64,000 nucleotides of DNA from Hymenobacter ruricola (GTDB lineage Bacteria; Bacteroidota; Bacteroidia; Cytophagales; Hymenobacteraceae). The stretch is from NCBI RefSeq assembly GCF_015694525.1, contig NZ_JADQDM010000001.1:496001-560000 (forward strand). The letters are read 5' to 3'. Shown here piece by piece: positions 32,609-40,477 of the stretch. Position 1 is the first letter of the stretch. Every line of letters starts with the position of its first letter. A program made the position numbers and the translations under genes. The notes below the pieces were generated by a model. The model did no database searches. It had not been told where the DNA came from and saw only the letters and a program-made list of their open reading frames with translations.

Positions 32609-33208
32609 TTATTGCTTAATCAGGCAGCCGGTGGCGCGCTTGCCTTCCACGGCGGCGGCACGGCCGGCCAGCACGTTTTCCAGCGCCTGCCTGAGGTAGT
32701 ATTGCTGCACGCTGCCCGCCACCTGGGGGTTGTCGTCGATGGCGCCGCGGTAGCGGATGGCGAACCCGCCGGCCACGGGTTGCAGCACCACGGCTTCTTC
32801 GGTTTTGGTGACGCCGAGCAGGTTGTCGACCTGCTGGCTGGCGTCGGTGAGGGTGGGTAGCTCCACTTCGCCCGGGGCCGCGGTGCCCGGCGCATCAAGG
32901 AAAATGGGGACGTTGACGAACAAAAACTGCACGCCCCGGCCGCGGTAAGCATTGCTGAGCGACGCCAGCCGCTCCTGGTAGAGGCGCGAAAAGGCGCAGG
33001 TCGGGTTCAGAAACACCACCACCACGGCCTTGCTGCCGGCGTAGCTTTTCAGGGCCACGTCGGCGTTGGCGGCGGTTTTGAGGGTGAAGTCGGCCACGGT
33101 AGGGCCGGCCTGGGCCCGGGCCACGCCCACGGCCAGCGTCACGGCCAGCAGGGCCACGGCGGCGAGGATAGAAATTCGGCGGAAGGACATGGCAAGGGAG
33201 TTAAACAA
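32609..33208 (-). CDS. exported redoxin-domain protein
   Basis: A 199-residue protein (193 if the second ATG at 33190 is used) with a signal peptide (ISILAAVALLAVTLAVGVARA). The thioredoxin-like domain follows: VADFTLKTAANADVALKSY, then VVVVFLNPTCAFSRLYQERL with a single Cys in place of the CxxC motif, FLFVNVPIFLDAPG and a C-terminal GCLIK. Proteins with this layout in Bacteroidota are annotated as redoxin or thiol-specific antioxidant family. The second Cys near the end may be the resolving or haem-related Cys. It is monocistronic. Confidence 0.82.
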   Translation of the reverse strand: MFNSLAMSFRRISILAAVALLAVTLAVGVARAQAGPTVADFTLKTAANADVALKSYAGSKAVVVVFLNPTCAFSRLYQERLASLSNAYRGRGVQFLFVNVPIFLDAPGTAAPGEVELPTLTDASQQVDNLLGVTKTEEAVVLQPVAGGFAIRYRGAIDDNPQVAGSVQQYYLRQALENVLAGRAAAVEGKRATGCLIKQ

Positions 33209-33229
33209 GTCAAATGTAAGCGCCGCCGC

Positions 33230-33919
33230 TTAGGGAATCGGTTCGTGGCAATACGTGAGCACGTAGCCGGGCGACGGCTGGGAATAGCAAATGCAGTGCC
33301 GCGTCTCGGCGCCGCTCAAAACCAGCGTGGCCGGGATTTCGCCGGCTTCCCGCCACTCAAATTCGCCCAGCAACAGCTGCGTTTTGAAAATGATGCCGCG
33401 CTGCGCGGCCAGCTTGTACAGCGTCTCCTTGGCGCTCCACAGCAGGGTGTAGTGGGCGCTGGCGTCGGCGGCCCCCGGCGAGTGGGCGGCCTGCGCCGCC
33501 GCCCACTCGCCGGGGGCCAGAAACTTGCTGGCCAGTCGCTGGGCTTTGTCGCGAATTTCTTCCACGTCGACCCCTGCCCGGCCGCCCCGGGCCAGCACGG
33601 CCGCCACCCACTGGCCCGAGTGCGACAGCGAAACCGTGTCGCCCAGGCCGGCGCCCACCAGCCAGGGGCGCCCGGTGGCATCGTTGCGCACTTGAATTTC
33701 AGCCGGAAAAGCCAGCTCCGCTTCGCTCAGTAACCGATGTATCAGCACCCGGCCACTCAGCCACTGGGCCTGGCGCCGGGCATCGGCGGTGGCGGGCAGC
33801 AGCGTTTGGTAGGTGCTGGCCTGGGGCAGCAGCGGCCACAGCTCGGCGGGCGTTTCGGTGAGGTGCCAGAGGCCCAGCACGGCAGTAGGAGAGAGGCGCT
33901 GGAGGGAGTGCAGGGGCAT
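33230..33919 (-). CDS. 4'-phosphopantetheinyl transferase (Sfp type)
   Basis: Transfers phosphopantetheine from CoA to a carrier-protein serine. The 229-residue pseudo-dimeric protein has the Mg-binding RAGVDVEEIRD motif (about residue 115), the FLAPGEWAA segment and the WSAKETLYKLAAQRG motif (about 160), with SLSHSGQWVAAVL before them. The length matches Sfp, larger than AcpS. No polyketide or peptide synthetase gene is in the window, so a fatty-acid or lone carrier-protein target is as likely as a secondary-metabolite one. Confidence 0.92.
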   Translation of the reverse strand: MPLHSLQRLSPTAVLGLWHLTETPAELWPLLPQASTYQTLLPATADARRQAQWLSGRVLIHRLLSEAELAFPAEIQVRNDATGRPWLVGAGLGDTVSLSHSGQWVAAVLARGGRAGVDVEEIRDKAQRLASKFLAPGEWAAAQAAHSPGAADASAHYTLLWSAKETLYKLAAQRGIIFKTQLLLGEFEWREAGEIPATLVLSGAETRHCICYSQPSPGYVLTYCHEPIP

Positions 33920-33943
33920 GGGTGTGGTTGAATATTGGGCGCG

Positions 33944-34035
33944 TTGTTATCCTGAGCGCAGCGAAGGACCTTGTCAGGCCTGAACAAGTCTTTTCCGTTT
34001 TAACCTGATAAAGTCCTTCGCTGCGCTCAGGATGA
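33944..34035. repeat. palindromic element (ATCCTGAGCGCAGCGAAGGA type)
   Basis: The left arm ATCCTGAGCGCAGCGAAGGA and the right arm TCCTTCGCTGCGCTCAGGAT are exact reverse complements at the outer ends of a 92-bp unit with a 40-base centre. The same arms recur at 49663-49765 and, altered, at 57486-57589. Confidence 0.85.
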
Positions 34036-34076
34036 CGGGTGGGCCATTCTCAAGCGGCCTCACCTCCAAACAAAGC

Positions 34077-34084
34077 TACCTTTG
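34077..34084 (+). promoter_or_regulatory. -7 promoter element of the WD40 gene
   Basis: TACCTTTG lies only 11 bases before the ATG at 34096, so the predicted messenger would have a leader of about five bases. Confidence 0.5.
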
Positions 34085-34095
34085 CGGGGCCCGTC

Positions 34096-35031
34096 ATGTC
34101 TGAAATCTTTCGCCCGCCCGTCACCAGAATAGCCACCCTCGCCGGCCACCGCGACGCGGTGTACGCTCTCACCTTGGGCGCGGGCAGCACCATCTATTCG
34201 GGCAGCGCCGACGGCATGGTGGTGGGCTGGGACGCCGCCGAGCCCACCCGCGACGGCGAGCTGCTGGCCCGCGTTGAAAACTCGGTGTATGCCCTGCGCC
34301 ACTTGCCCGGGCAGAATATGCTGGTGCTGGGCCACAATTTTCAGGGCATTCAGGCCATTGATTTGGCGGGCAGAAAATTAGCGCACGCCACGGCCCTGCC
34401 GCCGGTGGCCATCTTTGAAATGGTGGTTTCGGAAAGCCGGCAGCGCCTGTACGTGGCCCTGGGCGACGGCACGCTGGCCGTGCTGGCCCTGCCCGATTTC
34501 CGGCTGGCGAAACTCCTGCGCCTCGCCCCCAAAAGCCTGCGCTGCCTGGCCCTGCACGAGGGCCGCGGCGAGCTGACCGTGGGCAGCTCCGACACCTTCA
34601 CCCGCATCCTGGACCTGGACTCGCTGGAAACCAAACTTACTCTCGGTGAAAGCACCAATTCGGTGTTTTCGGTGGCGTATTCGCCGGATGGCGCGCGTCT
34701 GCTCACGGCCGGCCGCGACGCCCAGATTCGCAGCTGGGACGTGGCCGCGGACTACGCGCTGGCCGGCACCGTGCCGGCCCACATGTACACCATCAATAAC
34801 CTGGCCTTTAGCCCTGACGGGCGCTACCTGGCCTCGTGCAGCCTCGACAAAAGCATTAAATTGTGGGATGCGGCCACGCTCACGCTGCTGCGCGTGCTCG
34901 ACCGGGCCCGCTCGGCCGGGCACGGCACGTCGGTGAACCGGCTGGTTTGGCCGGGCACCGAAAACCGGCTAGTTTCGTGTAGCGACGACCGCAGCCTGGC
35001 CGTATGGGCCCTGGAAGCTGTTAACCAATAG
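34096..35031 (+). CDS. WD40 repeat protein
   Basis: A 311-residue cytoplasmic protein that should form a seven-bladed beta-propeller. WD-type units are clear at the start (LAGHRDAVYAL, YSGSADGMVVGWD) and end (VFSVAYSPDGARLLTAGRD, IRSWDVAADY, INNLAFSPDGRYLASCSLD, IKLWDAATL, LVSCSDDRSLAVWAL); the middle blades are weaker. No signal peptide. It is a scaffold or binding protein; partner unknown. The ATG at 34096 sits almost on the predicted transcription start. It is followed by a repeat and the DivIVA gene. Confidence 0.88.
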   Translation: MSEIFRPPVTRIATLAGHRDAVYALTLGAGSTIYSGSADGMVVGWDAAEPTRDGELLARVENSVYALRHLPGQNMLVLGHNFQGIQAIDLAGRKLAHATALPPVAIFEMVVSESRQRLYVALGDGTLAVLALPDFRLAKLLRLAPKSLRCLALHEGRGELTVGSSDTFTRILDLDSLETKLTLGESTNSVFSVAYSPDGARLLTAGRDAQIRSWDVAADYALAGTVPAHMYTINNLAFSPDGRYLASCSLDKSIKLWDAATLTLLRVLDRARSAGHGTSVNRLVWPGTENRLVSCSDDRSLAVWALEAVNQ

Positions 35032-35131
35032 CTATTAGCTGTTAGCTTCTCCGAAAAAATAGACTGATTCTGCGACGGCCGCCTAACGACCACCCCAGCT
35101 AATAGCCAGCAGCTAAAAGCTAACAGCCAAT
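35027..35131. repeat. inverted repeat of TAGCTATTAGC/TTAGCTGTTAGC units
   Basis: Units such as TAGCTATTAGCTGTTAGCTT at the left and their imperfect complement (AAGCTAACAGCCAATA) at the right flank a 40-base AT-rich centre, between the WD40 and DivIVA genes. Same family as the element at 6843-6963. Confidence 0.65.
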
Positions 35132-35135
35132 AATC

Positions 35136-36200
35136 ATGAAAATCACCGCCCTTGATATCCGCCAGAAAACGTTTGAAAAATCCTTTCGTGGGGTTGACAA
35201 GGACGAGGTGCAGGCCTTTCTAAACACCATTTCGCAGCAGTGGGAGCGGATGGGCGACGAGAACCGCGAGCTGCGCCTCAAGCTGGAGCACGCCCAGCAG
35301 GACGTGCAGAAGATGCGCGAGGTGGAAAGCAGCCTCTACCGCACCCTGAAAACGGCCGAGGACACCAGCAACAACATCACCGAGCAGGCCCAGCGCGACG
35401 CCGACCTGCGCATCCGCGAGGCCCAGTTTCAGGCCGAAACTATCCTCAACGACGCCCGCCAGCGCGCCCGCACCGTGGTGGACGAAGCCTACCAGCAAGC
35501 CGAAAAAACCGTGGCCGACATGCAGCGCGAAGTCACGGGCCTGGGCCAGGAGTGCCAGCGCCTGGAGCAGCAGCTCGACACCCTGGTGCGCGACCTGCAC
35601 CACCTGGCCTCCGATGCGCTGGACAAGGTGGAGAAAGCCCGCAACCGGCCCAAGGGCGGCACGGCGGCCATCCTTTCCCGCGCCGCGCGCGTACACGTGG
35701 AGCGGCCCAAAGAACCGGCCGCCGACCTCACCCCTGAGCCCACGCCCGCCATGCAAGTCACGTCCACTTCCGCCGTTTCATCCGCCGCTGCCGTGGCTGC
35801 GGCTACCCCGGCCGCTTTCGCGCCCGGCGCCCGCAGCCGCTCCGAAGCGCAACTGGAGCAGGCCGCTGAAACCACCGGCTACAATCCCAAGCCCGGCCAG
35901 CAGCCCGACCCCAACACGGCCCCCCAGCCCGACATTGAGCGGCCCAACGCACCCGCCGAAAACCCCGGCATCTCGCCCGCGCCCAACATCGAGCAGCCGG
36001 CGCCCTCGCAGGTGCCCCAGCCGGGCGCCCCGCGCGTAGAGCCCACCGCGCCCGATATTCAGCCCATCGGCCCCAGCCATCCGGAAATCAACCAGCCCTC
36101 GCCCGTGACGCATCCCGGCCAGCCCGGCCAGCCCGGCATGGCCGCCACGCCAGAGCCGGCTGTGGCCGAAGTCGAGAAGTCATTCTTCGACGAAATCTAG
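35136..36200 (+). CDS. DivIVA-domain protein with Pro-rich tail
   Basis: A 354-residue protein. Residues 1-60 are the membrane-curvature-binding DivIVA head (MKITALDIRQKTFEKSF, GVDKDEVQAFLNTI). Residues 60-165 form a long coiled coil (ELRLKLEHAQQDVQ, ARTVVDEAYQQAEKTVADM). From about 190 to 345 it is Pro/Ala/Gln-rich and probably disordered (repeats of QPxxPxxxQP), ending in an acidic VEKSFFDEI. DivIVA proteins mark poles or septa; in Bacteroidota the role is not well defined. No signal peptide. It precedes folB by 180 bases but has its own terminator. Confidence 0.9.
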   Translation: MKITALDIRQKTFEKSFRGVDKDEVQAFLNTISQQWERMGDENRELRLKLEHAQQDVQKMREVESSLYRTLKTAEDTSNNITEQAQRDADLRIREAQFQAETILNDARQRARTVVDEAYQQAEKTVADMQREVTGLGQECQRLEQQLDTLVRDLHHLASDALDKVEKARNRPKGGTAAILSRAARVHVERPKEPAADLTPEPTPAMQVTSTSAVSSAAAVAAATPAAFAPGARSRSEAQLEQAAETTGYNPKPGQQPDPNTAPQPDIERPNAPAENPGISPAPNIEQPAPSQVPQPGAPRVEPTAPDIQPIGPSHPEINQPSPVTHPGQPGQPGMAATPEPAVAEVEKSFFDEI

Positions 36201-36256
36201 ACCACGGATTTTTCGGATTCGACGGATTGGTCGGATTCTGTAGCCGTCATTTTTTG

Positions 36257-36291
36257 AAGAAAGCCTGTCTGCGGACGGGCTTTCTTTTTTT
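36257..36291 (+). terminator. terminator of the DivIVA-type gene
   Basis: GAAAGCC...GGCTTTC stem with inner GTC/GAC pairing and a run of seven T, 57 bases after the stop codon. Confidence 0.85.
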
Positions 36292-36378
36292 GTGGCTGAC
36301 CTTTGCGGCCGGAGCGAAAGCGGGCCCCACAGGCCGCAAACCACCAACTCACCCATCCACCAATCCACCACTCACCGC

Positions 36379-36744
36379 ATGGGCCAAATCGCACTCGAAG
36401 GCATGGAGTTTTTCGCCTTTCACGGCTACTACGACGAGGAGCAGAAAATCGGGAATAAGTACGGGGTCGACCTTTACATCAGCACCAACCTGCTGGCGGC
36501 CGGCGCCTCCGACAAGCTCCAGCAGACCATAAACTACGAGGTGCTCTACCGTCTGGTGGCCGAAGAGATGCGGGCCCCCGCCCGGCTGCTGGAGCACGTG
36601 GCCCACCGCGTGCTCGACCGCATCATGGCCGAGCTGCCGCACGTGCGCAAGGTGAAAGTGAGCGTGAGCAAGTTCAACCCGCCGCTGGGCGGCATCTGCC
36701 ACCGCGCCCGCGTGACGCTGGCCAAGCGGCGCACGGAAGCCTAG
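36379..36744 (+). CDS. folB: dihydroneopterin aldolase
   Basis: Cleaves dihydroneopterin to hydroxymethyl-dihydropterin and glycolaldehyde in folate synthesis, downstream of the folE reaction encoded at 7 kb. The 121-residue protein begins IALEGMEFFAFHGYYDEEQKIG (substrate-binding Glu and Tyr region), has INYEVLYRLVAEEM and LLEHVAHRVLDRI (LLEhla signature), then VKVSVSKFNPPLGG (catalytic Lys region). Length is the usual about 120. The ATG at 36379 is the first reasonable start. It is preceded by a terminator, so it has its own promoter. Confidence 0.95.
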   Translation: MGQIALEGMEFFAFHGYYDEEQKIGNKYGVDLYISTNLLAAGASDKLQQTINYEVLYRLVAEEMRAPARLLEHVAHRVLDRIMAELPHVRKVKVSVSKFNPPLGGICHRARVTLAKRRTEA

Positions 36745-36885
36745 TCTTCTGCTTGGCGTTAGCGCCGAATGGCCAGCGACTGCGCCGCTGGTGTTTCAGT
36801 CAGTGGCGCAGGTAACGTTATCAAGCTGGACTTGACAAAATTAGCACGTTGATTTAGATACAGTTGTAAAGGTTTGGGTGATTAG

Positions 36886-36901
36886 TACGAAAGAATTCGT
36901 A
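36886..36901. promoter_or_regulatory. operator 1 of the BlaI-type regulator
   Basis: TACGAA, four bases, TTCGTA: a perfect inverted repeat (18 bp with the flanking G and C), upstream of the -33 element. One of three. Confidence 0.75.
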
Positions 36902-36908
36902 CTCCGTG

Positions 36909-36941
36909 TTTGCAACTACGAAGCGTTTCGTAATATCTTTG
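36909..36941 (+). promoter_or_regulatory. promoter of the BlaI/M56 operon
   Basis: TTTG (36909-36912), 21 bases, TATCTTTG (36934-36941): a full match to the phylum's promoter consensus. The start point is predicted near 36948, leaving a leader of about 40 bases before the regulator ATG. Operators flank and occupy it. Confidence 0.75.
36917..36932. promoter_or_regulatory. operator 2 of the BlaI-type regulator
   Basis: TACGAA, four bases, TTCGTA, lying exactly in the spacer between the -33 and -7 promoter elements. Confidence 0.78.
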
Positions 36942-36949
36942 CTGCATCC

Positions 36950-36965
36950 TACGAAATAATTCGTA
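36950..36965. promoter_or_regulatory. operator 3 of the BlaI-type regulator
   Basis: TACGAA, four bases, TTCGTA (18 bp palindrome with flanking C and G), beginning at the predicted transcription start, 33 bases from operator 2 (operators 1 and 2 are 31 bases apart). Confidence 0.78.
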
Positions 36966-36986
36966 GCAACCTCACGTTTCGACCAC

Positions 36987-37412
36987 ATGAGCAAAGCACC
37001 GCCCCCCAAACCTACGGATTCCGAGCTGGAAATCCTGCACGTGCTGTGGCAGCACGGGCCGGCCACCGTGCGGGCCATCAACGACCACCTCAGCCAGCGC
37101 CGTCAGGCGGAAGTGGGCTACACCACCACGCTCAAAATCCTGCAGCTGATGCTGGAAAAGGGCTTGGTGCGGCGCGACGATGCCGACCGCAGCCACGTGT
37201 ACCGGGCCGCGGTACGCGAGCAGGAAACCCAGGGCCTGCTCCTCGACAAGTTCGTGGACGCCACGTTCGGCGGCTCGGCCCTGAAGCTGGTGATGCAGGC
37301 CCTGGGCAGCCGCCAGACTTCGGCCGACGAGCTGGCCCAAATTCGCCGGCTGCTCAACGACATTGAAATCCAAAATTCCACTCCTAATCCCAACGACGAT
37401 GACCGCGCTTGA
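36987..37412 (+). CDS. BlaI/MecI/CopY-family repressor
   Basis: A 141-residue winged-helix repressor: PTDSELEILHVLWQHGPATVRAINDHL in two parts, YTTTLKILQLMLEKGLVRRDD (recognition region) and a C-terminal dimerisation helix pair (GLLLDKFVDATFGGSALKLVMQALG). In BlaI the scissile site lies in the dimerisation part. It overlaps the M56 gene by 14 bases, the standard BlaI-BlaR1 order. Three TACGAA-N4-TTCGTA palindromes around its promoter are the expected binding sites, so it represses its own operon until the membrane partner is activated. Confidence 0.95.
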   Translation: MSKAPPPKPTDSELEILHVLWQHGPATVRAINDHLSQRRQAEVGYTTTLKILQLMLEKGLVRRDDADRSHVYRAAVREQETQGLLLDKFVDATFGGSALKLVMQALGSRQTSADELAQIRRLLNDIEIQNSTPNPNDDDRA

Positions 37413-40314
37413 GAATTTCGCTTCGCCCGCGCTGACGCGGGCCCTGGGTTGGACGCTCCTGCACTCGCTGTGGCAGGGGGCACTGGTGGCGGCCGTGCTG
37501 GCGGGTGCGCTGCTGCTGCTGCGCCGCCAGCGCGCCGAGGTGCGCTACGTGGCTTCGGCCGGGGCGCTGGGCATGATGGTGGCGCTGGCCGGCATCACGT
37601 TTGGGCTGTATTTCCGGGCCGGCGGCGGACCGGCAAAAAGCGAGGTGCTAACCACGCGCATCGTAGAATCTGCCCGCACGGTCCCATCGAAGCAGGGCGA
37701 GCGGCCGGCGTTGCGGCCCGCTACTACGACTGAAACCGTGACCACCGTGGTGGTATCGGCTGCTGACAAAGCATCGGCCGGGGCAGAGGCGCCAGTTTTG
37801 ACGGCCCAGAACCAGGCTGACGCTTCGGCCATGCCCAACTGGCTGGCCGTGGGGCTGCGGTATTTCGACAAGCATATGCCGCTGCTGGTGCTGGGCTGGC
37901 TGCTGGGCCTGCTGGCCATGAGCCTGCGCATGCTGGGCGGGCTGCTGTACGTGCAGCGGCTGCGGCGCTACCGCGTGCGGCCATTGGGGGCGGTGTGGCA
38001 GGAGCGGCTGGCGGCGCTGGCGGCCCGCAGCGGCGTGCGCCGCCCAGTGGCGCTGCTAGAGTCGGCGTTGGTGCAGGTGCCGCTGGTGGTGGGCCACGTG
38101 CGCCCCGTGATACTGCTGCCCCTGGGCGCGGTGGCCGGGCTGTCGGCGGCGCATCTGGAAGCCATTCTGGCCCACGAGTTGGCCCACGTGCTGCGCCGCG
38201 ACTACCTCGTAAACCTGCTGCAAACCGTGGCCGAATCCTTGTTCTTCTACCACCCCGCCGTGTGGTTTATGGCCCGCTGCGTGCGCACCGAGCGCGAAAA
38301 CTGCTGCGACGACACGGCCACGGCCTTGTGCGGCGGCGACTCGCTCCGGCTGGCCCGGGCCCTCACGGCGCTGGCCGAGTGGAGCCAGAGCGCCGTGGTG
38401 ACCACCTCGCCGCGCCTGGCGCTGGCGGCCATGGGCGGCCGCGGCGCGCTCCTGAACCGGGTGCGCCGGCTGGTGCAGCGGCGCCCGGCGGCGCCCACGC
38501 TGGCGGAAGGCTGCATGGCCGGGGCGCTGGTGCTGGGCGGGCTGGGCCTGCTGGGCGGCAGCGTGGCGTTGGCCGGGCCGCTTTCGCGGCCGGCAGCTGC
38601 TAGTGCCCAGCCGGCTGCTTTTGATTGGCAAACCGGTCCGGTACAAAACGCCGCCCGGCCTACTGCTCCGGCCGACACTACGAAGCGGGCCGCAGCCGCG
38701 AAATCAGGGGCTGCCGCGACGCCAGCGGCTGGCACCGCTGCCACAGAGGCCGCGGCGGCGAAAGCCCGTGAACTGGCCGCGGCTGATGAAGACACCCACG
38801 GTTCGGATGCGACGATGGGCGACACCATCTTCCGCCGCAACGTGCGGGAGCGCCGCGACGGCCGCCGCGTCATTGTCGACGGCCGTGAGGCGGCGCCGGT
38901 GCTCGCCGGGCCCGGCACAGTGGTGGTGACGAAAGACAAAAAAGGCCGGATAACGGACTTGGTGGTGAATGGCCAGCGCGTGGAAACCGCCACCGGCAAA
39001 GTCAAAGCCAAAAGCAAAAACGACAAGGATGCGCAGGTAGAAGTCATCCAGGTCGACCCCGCTTCCGGGCCTCAGTCGCGCACCTACGTCTACGGCGGCA
39101 ACTCCAACGGCAACGCGCCCTACGTGTACCAGTGGCCGCAGGCCAACGGCGGCACTTACGTCGAGCTTGGCCCACTGGCGGCATCCCCGCAGGGGCTCAA
39201 TGAACTGCGCCGCTTGGCGCCCCGGTCCAACGGCCGCACGTTCGTGGAGGTAGCCCCGGGCAATTTCAACCAACTCTGGAACCGCAACAGCTCCGGCAAT
39301 TTCACCCAAACCTTCCGTTCCCAACTGCCCGGCGGCCCGGCCGGCCCCGACCCCAGCCTGGCCCAAACGCGCGACGCCCTGCGCGCCGCCGAGCGCGGCC
39401 TGCGCGAAGCCAGCGCCGTGAAAAACCTGAGCGCCGAACAGCGCAAGCGCCTCAACAGCCGCCTCGATGAGGTGCGGGCCCAACTCAAGCGCCTCGACAG
39501 CGCCCCGCACAGCCTCCGCTTCGGCGACCAGTCGGCGAGCAGCTTCCGTAGCATCGAGTCGCAGGGCCTGCAGGAGGAGCTGCGGGCGCAGGAGGAAGAG
39601 CTGCGCGCGCGGCAGCAGGAGCTGCGTGACCGCCAGCAGGAACTGCGCGACCGCGCGGCCGAAATGGGGGAGCGCCTCCGCGAAGAGCGGGAGGAGCAGC
39701 GGGAAGAGCGCAGCCGCGTGGCAGAGCGCCGCAGCGTGAACGAAGAAGTGCTGGTGAGTGAGCTGCTCAAGGACGGCCTCATCAAAGACCGCAACAACTT
39801 CCAGTTTCGCCTTACGGCGCGCGAGCTGGTGGTAGATGGCAAAACGCAGCCCCAGAAAGTGCTGGACAAGTACGTGAAGCTGTACGAAAAGAACAGCGGC
39901 CGCAAAATGACGGCCACCAGCTCCGTATCGGTGGGCCGCAACGGGACTTCCACCACCATCAGCGACCATGATGCCGCCCCGCCGCGGCTGCCCCGCCCGC
40001 CGCGCGCCCCCATGCCTCCCGCCCCGATGGGGCCAAGCGGTGCCCTGGCGCCGCCACCACCCGCGCCGCTACTGGACGCGCCCGCGCCGCCGCGCCCGCC
40101 CCGCGCCCCGAGCGTGGACACCCGCGCGCTGCGTGACGAGCTGCGCAAAGACGGCCTGGTTGGCGAAAACGACAAAAGCTTCAGCCTGCAACTCAACTCT
40201 TCGGGCCTCACGGTGAACGGCAAAAAAGTGTCGGACGACCAGGCGGCCAAATACCGCAAGCTGCTGGATGCCCGCGAAGGCAGCACCTACAACATGTCCA
40301 TCTCGCTCGACTAA
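37399..40314 (+). CDS. M56 (BlaR1-like) membrane metallopeptidase with long C-terminal sensor
   Basis: A 971-residue membrane protease expected to relieve repression by the adjacent BlaI-type regulator. Spans lie near residues 14-36, 45-70 and 165-190. The gluzincin site is HELAHVLRRD (about 258), followed by the RTERENCCDD region (about 297), and another span lies near 375-396 before a very long exported part. That part has an Ala-rich linker, a domain at about 470-620 with Asn/Gly-rich loops, a charged coiled coil of RQQELRDRQQELRD type (about 720-780), and two copies of a small domain (VSELLKDGLIKD at 783-835; LRDELRKDGLVGEN at 905-964) separated by a Pro-rich linker. There is no penicillin-binding domain as in BlaR1. 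Confidence 0.92.
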   Translation: MTALENFASPALTRALGWTLLHSLWQGALVAAVLAGALLLLRRQRAEVRYVASAGALGMMVALAGITFGLYFRAGGGPAKSEVLTTRIVESARTVPSKQGERPALRPATTTETVTTVVVSAADKASAGAEAPVLTAQNQADASAMPNWLAVGLRYFDKHMPLLVLGWLLGLLAMSLRMLGGLLYVQRLRRYRVRPLGAVWQERLAALAARSGVRRPVALLESALVQVPLVVGHVRPVILLPLGAVAGLSAAHLEAILAHELAHVLRRDYLVNLLQTVAESLFFYHPAVWFMARCVRTERENCCDDTATALCGGDSLRLARALTALAEWSQSAVVTTSPRLALAAMGGRGALLNRVRRLVQRRPAAPTLAEGCMAGALVLGGLGLLGGSVALAGPLSRPAAASAQPAAFDWQTGPVQNAARPTAPADTTKRAAAAKSGAAATPAAGTAATEAAAAKARELAAADEDTHGSDATMGDTIFRRNVRERRDGRRVIVDGREAAPVLAGPGTVVVTKDKKGRITDLVVNGQRVETATGKVKAKSKNDKDAQVEVIQVDPASGPQSRTYVYGGNSNGNAPYVYQWPQANGGTYVELGPLAASPQGLNELRRLAPRSNGRTFVEVAPGNFNQLWNRNSSGNFTQTFRSQLPGGPAGPDPSLAQTRDALRAAERGLREASAVKNLSAEQRKRLNSRLDEVRAQLKRLDSAPHSLRFGDQSASSFRSIESQGLQEELRAQEEELRARQQELRDRQQELRDRAAEMGERLREEREEQREERSRVAERRSVNEEVLVSELLKDGLIKDRNNFQFRLTARELVVDGKTQPQKVLDKYVKLYEKNSGRKMTATSSVSVGRNGTSTTISDHDAAPPRLPRPPRAPMPPAPMGPSGALAPPPPAPLLDAPAPPRPPRAPSVDTRALRDELRKDGLVGENDKSFSLQLNSSGLTVNGKKVSDDQAAKYRKLLDAREGSTYNMSISLD

Positions 40315-40335
40315 CCGACTCCCCTTATTTCTGCA

Positions 40336-40369
40336 GAAGGCCGGCTTTCCGTTGGGAGCCGGCCTTTTT
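40336..40369 (+). terminator. terminator of the BlaI/M56 operon
   Basis: AAGGCCGGCT and AGCCGGCCTT stem followed by T residues, 22 bases after the M56 stop. Confidence 0.85.
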
Positions 40370-40477
40370 GCTGCCAGCGCCGGCCGGTTTTCGGGGGCTT
40401 TTGCGGGCGGCAAGCAACTTTCATTCCCCAACCGGCATCTGTTGGCCTCTACTAAAGCCGCTTTCTTGAACAGGTCT

